Of a stretch of 11,454 nucleotides of DNA, positions 6,792 to 11,454 are shown in pieces. The notes under the pieces are model-generated. The model saw only the letters and a list, made by a program, of their open reading frames with translations, was not told the origin of the DNA and searched no databases. Each line of letters opens with the position of its first letter. The stretch's first letter is position 1. Origin of the DNA: Oscillospiraceae bacterium (GTDB lineage Bacteria; Bacillota; Clostridia; Oscillospirales; Acutalibacteraceae); NCBI GenBank assembly GCA_003499325.1, contig DNIP01000002.1, forward strand, positions 1 to 11,454. The letters run 5' to 3'. Position numbers and translations under genes: made by a program.

Positions 6792-6821
6792 GCACTTCAT
6801 ATATATGAGCCTTCTACTCGG

Positions 6822-6850
6822 ATTATACTGAACTTGACGAAAAATGTCAA
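6822..6850 (-). promoter_or_regulatory. Consensus sigma-A promoter of the acyltransferase gene
   Basis: On the minus strand, TTGACA (6850-6845) and TATAAT (6827-6822) are separated by 17 bp, matching consensus at all twelve positions. The start is expected near 6815, giving a leader of about 70 nt that contains the inverted repeat at 6769-6791. Confidence 0.9.
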
Positions 6851-6860
6851 TATAATCGAA

Positions 6861-6906
6861 GTTAGGAGTGAGGAGTTACATAAACTTTAGGGGTGTCGCC
6901 CTCTAC
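6861..6906. repeat. Partial heptamer arm plus GTAG-preceded hairpin
   Basis: Two heptamers, GTTAGGA and GTGAGGA (6861-6874), are the same units as in elements at 7539 and 10564, but there is no opposite arm. About 15 bp on, the minus strand reads GTAG followed directly by AGGG-CGACAC-CCCT (6902-6889), a short hairpin. This looks like a remnant. From here to 7016 I see no gene; the rest is unremarkable AT-rich spacer. Confidence 0.45.
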
Positions 6907-7016
6907 GTCCCGATATCAAAATGATGAATTTATGGTGCTTCGTGGTTTTGTGTTATCAGTTAGATATGAGAAACAGAGGATGTTTTTACAGGATGAATTT
7001 ACTCGCAAACATTGTA

Positions 7017-7045
7017 TTGACTTGCGGTCACTTCTGTGTTATATT
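7017..7045 (+). promoter_or_regulatory. Promoter of the hydrogenase-maturation leader
   Basis: TTGACT (7017-7022) and TATATT (7040-7045) are separated by 17 bp. Transcription should start near 7052. It would produce the leader RNA and, with readthrough, the TM1266/hydG/hydF mRNA. Confidence 0.8.
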
Positions 7046-7051
7046 AAACTA

Positions 7052-7182
7052 AAATGACCTGACATAAAGGCAGATCCGCGGATCACCTGAGTGAAAGGCG
7101 TTGACAAATCGCAAATTCGGAGCGGGTGCGGTATGCGCTCTCTCCTTAGATCGCTTTGCCGCGCCTTTTGGTGCGGCTTTTA
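7052..7182 (+). ncRNA. Leader RNA / candidate attenuator upstream of hyd genes
   Basis: A roughly 130-nt stretch between a good promoter and an intrinsic terminator, with no ORF. It holds a repeated motif CCTGA-N3-AAAGG (7058-7070 and 7086-7098), a GATCCGCGGATC palindrome (7073-7084) and a hairpin closed by GAGCG/CGCTC (about 7120-7140). The loop of that hairpin has GGTGCGG (7125-7131), the same heptamer as the 3' strand of the terminator stem (7170-7176). Either copy can pair with CCGCGCC (7159-7165), giving mutually exclusive antiterminator and terminator forms. I could not match it to a known riboswitch or T-box consensus. It may be a novel cis-regulatory RNA or a free small RNA. The start is estimated. 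Confidence 0.55.
7158..7182 (+). terminator. Intrinsic terminator of the hyd leader
   Basis: The stem GCCGCGCC/GGTGCGGC has one G-T wobble, a TTTT loop and a following TTTTAT. It ends about 109 bp before the TM1266-family gene, which has no separate obvious promoter, so expression of the cluster may depend on readthrough. Two small dyads follow: GAATACT/AGTATTC (about 7201-7221) and AGCGAT/ATCGCT (about 7251-7268). Confidence 0.85.
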
Positions 7183-7290
7183 TATTGCCTGAAATATGGT
7201 GAATACTACGTGTAAGTATTCGATAAAATATGCTGTCATTGATGAAGGAAAGCGATTGCGATATCGCTCAGATAAAGGATGTGATTATTG

Positions 7291-7536
7291 ATGGACACAC
7301 GTGTCGCCGTCGTCAGTATTATCGTGGAAAACGATGACGCGACGAAGGAGATCAACGAGCTGTTATCCGATTTTGCGGATTATGTGATCGGCCGTATGGG
7401 CGTGCCGTATAAGGAACGCGGGCTCAGGCTGATCAGCGTTGCCGTTGACGCGCCGCAGGACAAGACCGCCGCCCTGAGCGGAAGGATCGGCTCCCTGCCC
7501 GGCGTGAGCGTTAAGACAGCGTACGCAAGTATATAA
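7291..7536 (+). CDS. TM1266-family iron-only hydrogenase system regulator
   Basis: 81 residues from ATG 7291. A TTG at 7288 is in frame and spaced slightly better from AAAGGATG, so the true start may be one codon earlier. The sequence VVSIIVENDDATKEINELL, then FADYVIGRMGVPYKERGLRLISVAVD and GRIGSLPGVSVKTAYA, is typical of the small ACT/NikR-C-like proteins encoded with HydE/F/G in Thermotoga and Clostridia. These are called regulators by linkage; the mechanism is unproven and there is no DNA-binding domain. It is the first gene of the cluster, separated from hydG by a heptamer-armed element that starts 2 bp after its stop. Confidence 0.9.
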   Translation: MDTRVAVVSIIVENDDATKEINELLSDFADYVIGRMGVPYKERGLRLISVAVDAPQDKTAALSGRIGSLPGVSVKTAYASI

Positions 7537-7538
7537 TA

Positions 7539-7687
7539 GTTAGGAATTAGGAGTTAGGAGTTAGGAGTTTCGGGAAAGCCTTCGGCTTTTGGATTGTAAA
7601 TCCAGGATGACGGAGTTTTTGTTATGATAACGGGTGTGGGCAACGCCCACCATTCACTCCTCGCTTCTCACTCCTCACTCCTCACTT
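7539..7687. repeat. Heptamer-armed palindromic element 3 (between TM1266 gene and hydG)
   Basis: The left arm (7539-7569) is GTTAGGA, ATTAGGA, GTTAGGA, GTTAGGA, GTT. The right arm (about 7653-7687), read on the minus strand, is GTGAGGA-type heptamers: two exact, then GTGAGAA, GCGAGGA and a partial GTGAATG. The centre has three hairpins: AAAGCC-TTC-GGCTTT, TGGATT-GTA-AATCCA and GTGGGC-AAC-GCCCAC (7636-7650). The last, with ATGATA and GGGTG upstream, matches the core of element 1. It starts 2 bp after one stop codon and ends 8 bp before the hydG ribosome binding site, so it lies within the operon mRNA. Confidence 0.8.
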
Positions 7688-7709
7688 AAAAAATTAAGGA
7701 GAATAATAA

Positions 7710-9158
7710 ATGGCTATTTACAACCCTGCTTCATTACACGCGGAGGAGTTCATCAATGATGAAGAGATCCGCGAGACTCTCGCTTATGCGGAGAAGAATA
7801 AGAACAATATGACCCTGATCAACGAGATCCTTGAGAAGGCGCGTCCGATCCCGACCGCAACGGGCTGCCGCTGTAACGGCTTGACCCATCGCGAGGCGTC
7901 GGTGCTGCTCGCGTGCGAGGATCCCGAGGTGACCAAGCGGATCTATGAAATCGCGGAGGAGATCAAGCTCGCCTTCTACGGCAACCGCATTGTCATCTTC
8001 GCGCCGCTGTACCTCTCGAACTACTGCGTCAACGGCTGTCTGTACTGCCCGTATCATATGAAGAACAAGACCATCCCGCGCAAGAAGCTGACGCAGGAGG
8101 AGGTCAAGGCGGAGGTCATCGCATTACAGGATATGGGTCACAAGCGCCTTGCCATCGAGAGCGGCGAGGATCCCGTGATGAACCCGATTGAGTACATCCT
8201 CGAGTGCATCGACACCATCTATTCGATCAAGCATAAAAACGGCGCGATCCGCCGCGTCAACGTCAATATCGCCGCGACCACCGTTGAGAACTACACTAAG
8301 CTCAAGGACGCGGGCATCGGCACCTACATCCTGTTCCAGGAGACTTATCACAAGGAAAGCTACCTCCAGCTCCATCCCACAGGCCCCAAGCATGATTATG
8401 ACTACCACACCGAGGCGATGGATCGCGCCATGCAGGGCGGCATCGACGATGTGGGTCTGGGCGTTCTGTTCGGATTGGAAATGTATAAATATGAGTTCGC
8501 GGGACTCTTGATGCACGCCGAGCATCTGGAGGCTGTCCACGGCGTAGGGCCGCACACGATCTCCGTGCCGCGCGTCAAGCGTGCCGACGATATCGACCCC
8601 GACGAGTTCGACGGCGGTATCGATGACGAGACCTTTGAGAAGATCACCGCCTGCATCCGTCTGGCGGTGCCGTACACCGGCATGATCATCTCGACCCGTG
8701 AATCCGAGCAGGTGCGCTCCAAGCTCCTGCGACTGGGTATCTCTCAGGTGTCGGGCGGCTCGAGAACCTCGGTCGGCGGCTATGCGGAGAAGGATCGCCC
8801 GCATGATACCGAGCAGTTCGACGTCAGCGATCAGCGTACGCTGGACGAGGTCGTCGCATGGCTGATGCAGAGCGGACATATCCCGTCCTTCTGTACCGCG
8901 TGCTATCGCGAGGGCAGAACAGGCGACCGCTTCATGTCGCTGTGCAAGTCGGGTCAGATCCTCAACTGCTGTCATCCGAACGCGCTGATGACGCTTGCCG
9001 AGTATCTGGTGGATTACGCTTCTCCCGAGACCAAGGCGATCGGCTTTGACATGATCGCAAAGGAGTTGAAGCGCATCCCCAAGGAGAAGGTGCGCGCCAT
9101 CGCCGCACAGAATATCGAGGATATCAAGAATTCCAACCGCAGAGATTTCAGATTTTGA
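7710..9158 (+). CDS. hydG: [FeFe]-hydrogenase H-cluster radical SAM maturase HydG
   Basis: 482 residues, full length. HydG cleaves tyrosine by radical SAM chemistry to make CO and cyanide, delivered as an Fe(CO)2(CN)-cysteine synthon for the H-cluster. The SAM cluster motif CX3CX2C is Cys106, Cys110, Cys113 (CVNGCLYC). The C-terminal auxiliary cluster motif CX2CX22C is Cys395, Cys398, Cys421, within FCTACYREGRTGDRFMS. Two additional cysteines flank this (Cys412 and Cys420). SGEDP, VNVNIAATT and VSGGSRTSVGGY match the family, and the C-terminus is intact. AAGGAG lies 8 bp upstream of the ATG. Between the TM1266-like gene and hydF it forms a maturation cluster; hydE, often found with these, is missing from the window. 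Confidence 0.97.
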   Translation: MAIYNPASLHAEEFINDEEIRETLAYAEKNKNNMTLINEILEKARPIPTATGCRCNGLTHREASVLLACEDPEVTKRIYEIAEEIKLAFYGNRIVIFAPLYLSNYCVNGCLYCPYHMKNKTIPRKKLTQEEVKAEVIALQDMGHKRLAIESGEDPVMNPIEYILECIDTIYSIKHKNGAIRRVNVNIAATTVENYTKLKDAGIGTYILFQETYHKESYLQLHPTGPKHDYDYHTEAMDRAMQGGIDDVGLGVLFGLEMYKYEFAGLLMHAEHLEAVHGVGPHTISVPRVKRADDIDPDEFDGGIDDETFEKITACIRLAVPYTGMIISTRESEQVRSKLLRLGISQVSGGSRTSVGGYAEKDRPHDTEQFDVSDQRTLDEVVAWLMQSGHIPSFCTACYREGRTGDRFMSLCKSGQILNCCHPNALMTLAEYLVDYASPETKAIGFDMIAKELKRIPKEKVRAIAAQNIEDIKNSNRRDFRF

Positions 9159-9164
9159 CCGGAG

Positions 9165-9309
9165 AACGGTTAACGGTTAATGGTTAACGGTGAGGGGAGG
9201 GCTTGAGGAGTTGTCCAAATCTATGATTTGGCAAACAACTCCCATGCAACAGCGCTCCAAGAACAGACAGAGTCTGTGATTGGCTAAGCGCCACTGCTCG
9301 CCCTCACCC
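9165..9309. repeat. Element 4: one heptamer arm with twin bulged hairpins (hydG-hydF)
   Basis: The left arm (9165-9192) is AACGGTT, AACGGTT, AATGGTT, AACGGTG; there is no matching right array. Hairpin 1 (9207-9242) pairs GGAGTTGT with ACAACTCC and CCAAATC with GATTTGG, with a 3-nt CAA bulge on the 3' side. Hairpin 2 (9252-9291) pairs GCGCT with AGCGC, CCAA with TTGG and ACAGAC with GTCTGT, with a facing GA/GA internal loop and a CTA bulge on the 3' side. The flanks (GGGGAGGGC and GCCCTCACCC) resemble the two sides of the element 1 core hairpin, read on the minus strand. It begins 6 bp after the hydG stop and lies in the operon mRNA; it is not a clear terminator, as no T-run follows. Confidence 0.7.
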
Positions 9310-9383
9310 GGTTTTATGAAGCGAATAAGGCGGCATCGTTTTTCGCGATCGTTTGCAATTTCCCGTTTTTTAAAGGAGCTATT

Positions 9384-10574
9384 ATGTCATTGAATTCTAC
9401 CGTATCCGCGATGCGGCCGCATATCGCCTTTTTCGGGCGGCGTAACGCGGGCAAATCGAGCGTTGTCAATACCGTGACCAATCAGCGTATCTCCGTTGTC
9501 TCCGACACCCTCGGCACGACCACCGACCCTGTGCAAAAGGCAATGGAGCTGTTGCCGCTGGGGCCTGTCGTTATCATCGACACCCCGGGCTTCGATGATG
9601 AAGGCGCTTTGGGCGAGCTGCGCGTGGAGCGTACCCGCGAGGTATTGCGCAAGACCGATATCGCCGTGCTTGTAGTGGACGGTACCGTCGGATTGTCCGC
9701 GGCGGATGAACGCTTGCTGGATGAATTCAGCCGCCGTAAGCTGCCGTATCTCGTGTGCTACAATAAAGTCGATCTCATGCCGGCGCGTCCGCATCTGAAT
9801 GAGCGTGAGTTGCTTGTGAGCGCCTTGACAGGAGAGGGGATAGGGGAGCTCAAAGAGCGCCTTGCCACCCTGATCAAGTCGGAGGAGAAAGAGAAGTGCA
9901 TCGTCGCCGATCTGGTGGAGGAGGGCGACACCGTCGTGCTGGTCATCCCGATCGACGAATCCGCGCCCAAGGGCAGGATCATCCTGCCGCAGCAGCAGAC
10001 GTTGCGCGAGCTGCTCGACCACCACTGCACCGTGATCTGCTGTCAGGATACGGAGCTGCAAGCGACACTCGGCAGGCTGAAGCATGCTCCCGCGCTCGTT
10101 ATCACGGATTCTCAGGCGTTCAAGCGGGTCGCGGAGCATACGCCAGCGGGTATCCCGATGACGTCGTTCTCGATCCTGTTCGCGCGCTTCAAGGGCAATT
10201 TGGACGGTCTGATCCGCGGCGCGAATGCGTTGAAGGAGTTGAGCGACGGCGACAAGGTGCTGATCAGTGAGGGCTGTACCCATCACCGCCAGTGCGGTGA
10301 CATCGGCACCGTGAAGCTGCCCAATTGGATCCGAGAATACGCGGGCGCCGAGCCCGCATTCACCTTCACCTCAGGCGGCACCTTTCCCGATGATCTGTCA
10401 GATTACAAGGTGATCGTCCACTGCGGCGGCTGTATGCTCAACGAAAAGGAAATGCAGCACCGGCAACGTGTTGCCTTATCCGCGGGTATTCCGATGGTGA
10501 ATTACGGCGTCGCTATCGCCGCGATGAACGGGATCCTGGATCGCGCGTTGAAGCCTGTCATCAGTGAGGAGTGA
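9384..10574 (+). CDS. hydF: [FeFe]-hydrogenase H-cluster maturation GTPase HydF
   Basis: 396 residues, full length. HydF is the scaffold/carrier on which the diiron H-cluster precursor is assembled before transfer to apo-hydrogenase. The N-terminal GTPase domain has Walker A GRRNAGKSS (18-26), DTPGF (66-70) and NKVD (127-130). A middle dimerisation domain follows. The C-terminal [4Fe-4S] site is the CxHx(n)HCxxC pattern: Cys298 and His300 in GCTHHRQC, then His346, Cys347 and Cys350 in VHCGGC. AAAGGAG precedes the ATG by 5 bp. The last residues, ISEE, and the TGA stop (10572-10574) are encoded by heptamer units of the adjoining repeat, so the native C-terminus may have been changed by the repeat. 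Confidence 0.97.
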   Translation: MSLNSTVSAMRPHIAFFGRRNAGKSSVVNTVTNQRISVVSDTLGTTTDPVQKAMELLPLGPVVIIDTPGFDDEGALGELRVERTREVLRKTDIAVLVVDGTVGLSAADERLLDEFSRRKLPYLVCYNKVDLMPARPHLNERELLVSALTGEGIGELKERLATLIKSEEKEKCIVADLVEEGDTVVLVIPIDESAPKGRIILPQQQTLRELLDHHCTVICCQDTELQATLGRLKHAPALVITDSQAFKRVAEHTPAGIPMTSFSILFARFKGNLDGLIRGANALKELSDGDKVLISEGCTHHRQCGDIGTVKLPNWIREYAGAEPAFTFTSGGTFPDDLSDYKVIVHCGGCMLNEKEMQHRQRVALSAGIPMVNYGVAIAAMNGILDRALKPVISEE

Positions 10575-10772
10575 GGAGTTAGGAGTGAGGAGTCTTTGAT
10601 TCTCTGTGCTCCTTCATCTTTGTTTTACAAGCCAATCCCTCAGTAACCTGGTTTTATCAATAACGAAAAGCGCTTACGATGCTCAAAGTTGTGCGGTAAG
10701 CGCTTATTTATCTGTTCAAGCGTGGATGGAATCTGTTGTCAACTCCTCACTCCTCACTCCTAACTCCTCACT
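10564..10772. repeat. Heptamer-armed palindromic element 5 (overlaps hydF 3' end)
   Basis: The left arm (10564-10593) is GTGAGGA, GTGAGGA, GTTAGGA, GTGAGGA, GTC. The right arm (about 10742-10772), read on the minus strand, is GTGAGGA, GTTAGGA, GTGAGGA, GTGAGGA, GTT. Each arm has four units of the same two variants. The roughly 150-bp centre holds a long hairpin, AAGCGCTTAC (10668-10677) with GTAAGCGCTT (10696-10705), followed by ATTTAT, which could terminate the hydF transcript. The left arm overlaps the final codons of hydF. There is no convincing ORF inside. Confidence 0.8.
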
Positions 10773-10773
10773 A

Positions 10774-10796
10774 TTTTGTAATGCCAGATTACAAAA
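10774..10796. promoter_or_regulatory. Perfect 9-bp inverted repeat upstream of the nrdR promoter
   Basis: TTTTGTAAT and ATTACAAAA are separated by GCCAG and end 7 bp before the -35 box of the nrdR promoter. Neither strand continues with a T-run beyond the stem, so an operator is as likely as a terminator. It does not resemble the usual NrdR box. Confidence 0.45.
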
Positions 10797-10803
10797 AGTT
10801 AAC

Positions 10804-10832
10804 TTGCCAATATCGCATATATAGTTTATAAT
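10804..10832 (+). promoter_or_regulatory. nrdR promoter
   Basis: TTGCCA (10804-10809) and a perfect TATAAT (10827-10832) are separated by 17 bp. Transcription should start near 10839, giving a leader of about 36 nt before the nrdR ATG. Confidence 0.82.
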
Positions 10833-10874
10833 TTCTATTGTAGAATTATTATTTCAAGATATTGGGGTGTAAAT

Positions 10875-11330
10875 ATGAAGTGTCCCTACTGTGGATTTGA
10901 AGAAAGCAAGGTTATCGATTCCCGTCCTGCCGACGAGGGCGAGCGCATCCGCCGCCGTCGTGAGTGCCTGAAATGCGGCAAGCGCTTTACCACCCATGAG
11001 GTGATCGAGACCGTCCCGATCGTCGTCGTCAAGCGCGACAAATCGCGCGAGGTCTTTGATCGTGCCAAGCTGACTGCCGGTATCCTGCGCGCGTGTGAAA
11101 AGCGTCCTGTCTCCATCGAGCAGATCGAGAAGATGGTCGATACCATCGAAGCCCAGCTTCAAAGCTCCCTTGATCGAGAGGTCACCTCAATGACCATCGG
11201 CGAGCTGACCATGGATCAGCTCAAAAACGTGGACGAGGTCGCGTATGTACGCTTTGCGTCCGTCTATCGCCAGTTCAAGGATATCAACACCTTCATGGAA
11301 GAGTTGAACAAGCTCCTGCTCGAAAAATAA
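10875..11330 (+). CDS. nrdR: Transcriptional repressor NrdR
   Basis: 151 residues, the standard length. NrdR represses ribonucleotide reductase genes when its ATP-cone binds the right mix of ATP/dATP. The zinc ribbon is formed by Cys3, Cys6, Cys31 and Cys34 (MKCPYC and [13 protein letters not shown]), with the arginine-rich GERIRRRR between them. The ATP-cone runs from about residue 49 ([17 protein letters not shown]) to about 139. The ATG follows GGGGTG by 5 bp. It has its own promoter and terminator, so it appears to be a single-gene unit unrelated to the hydrogenase genes. No ribonucleotide reductase gene is in the window. Confidence 0.97.
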   Translation: MKCPYCGFEESKVIDSRPADEGERIRRRRECLKCGKRFTTHEVIETVPIVVVKRDKSREVFDRAKLTAGILRACEKRPVSIEQIEKMVDTIEAQLQSSLDREVTSMTIGELTMDQLKNVDEVAYVRFASVYRQFKDINTFMEELNKLLLEK

Positions 11331-11387
11331 TGGTTTTACCGTGTACCGATCGGCCATACGTACACGTTAAATAGCTTACTGTATATG

Positions 11388-11430
11388 AAAAGTCCCCGAT
11401 ATCGCTGTGTCGCGATACGGGGACTTTTTT
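11388..11430 (+). terminator. Intrinsic terminator of nrdR
   Basis: AAAAGTCCCCG...TATCGC pairs with GCGATA...CGGGGACTTTT, with one bulged A, and continues into a run of six T's. It is 57 bp past the nrdR stop. Between the two is a dyad, GTGTAC/GTACAC (11341-11366). Nothing further is visible to the window end. Confidence 0.92.
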
Positions 11431-11454
11431 GTTGTTATGTGCCGTTGTATGGCA

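Noticed and set aside
7120..7182. T-box antiterminator in the hyd leader
   Set aside because: GGGTGCGG is only loosely like the T-box GGGTGGNACCGCG, and the stem I features are missing.
7539..7687. CRISPR array
   Set aside because: The repeats are 7 bp, contiguous, without spacers and inverted at the far end; no cas genes are present.
8124..8975. 283-codon open frame antisense to hydG
   Set aside because: It is the opposite-strand shadow of a strongly conserved hydG; its translation has no recognisable motif and no ribosome binding site.
9387..10286. 299-codon open frame antisense to hydF
   Set aside because: Shadow of hydF produced by high-GC codon usage; no family features.
10606..10824. 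72-codon frame inside element 5
   Set aside because: It runs through the hairpin and the heptamer arm, has no good start signal and shows repeat-derived composition.

Overview
The window looks like chromosome of a strictly anaerobic, fermentative member of the Clostridia, probably Oscillospiraceae/Ruminococcaceae-like. The reasons are [FeFe]-hydrogenase maturation genes (hydG, hydF and a TM1266-type regulator), NrdR, a DegV protein, an SdpR/SdpI-like pair, strong AGGAG-type ribosome binding sites and sigma-A-like promoters. The genus is an inference; no rRNA or other marker is present.

Layout. The 3' end of an unidentified plus-strand gene (1-72) is followed by an intrinsic terminator and a palindromic repeat element. 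A GH31 alpha-glucosidase (minus) and a DegV fatty-acid-binding protein (plus) diverge from 2150-2317. DegV converges, through a bidirectional terminator, on a minus-strand group read from right to left: ArsR/SdpR-like repressor, SdpI-like membrane protein, HPr-kinase-like P-loop protein and a RAYT/Y1 transposase whose start overlaps the kinase stop. The group has a clear promoter bracketed by two near-identical AT-rich operator candidates. Upstream is a separate minus-strand acyltransferase-3-like membrane protein with a consensus promoter and its own terminator.

The right half is a plus-strand hydrogenase-maturation cluster. A promoter drives a roughly 130-nt leader ending in an intrinsic terminator with an alternative antiterminator pairing. 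The TM1266-family regulator, hydG and hydF follow. hydE and the structural hydrogenase are not in the window. nrdR follows with its own promoter and terminator.

The most unusual feature is a set of intergenic elements whose arms are tandem 7-bp repeats, inverted at the two ends. Three are complete or nearly so (148-286, 7539-7687, 10564-10772) and two are partial (6861-6906, 9165-9309). The heptamer sequence differs between elements but the 7-bp period does not. Four of the five begin at, or within a few bases of, a stop codon; at hydF the repeat itself supplies the last codons and the stop. Two elements share a core hairpin with a compensatory base-pair change. One holds twin hairpins with the same 3-nt asymmetric bulge. 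The RAYT gene in the same window carries a GTAG-plus-palindrome, REP-like signal inside its own reading frame. Together these suggest a RAYT/REPIN-like or heptamer-repeat mobile system, but the link between the RAYT and the heptamer elements is inference.
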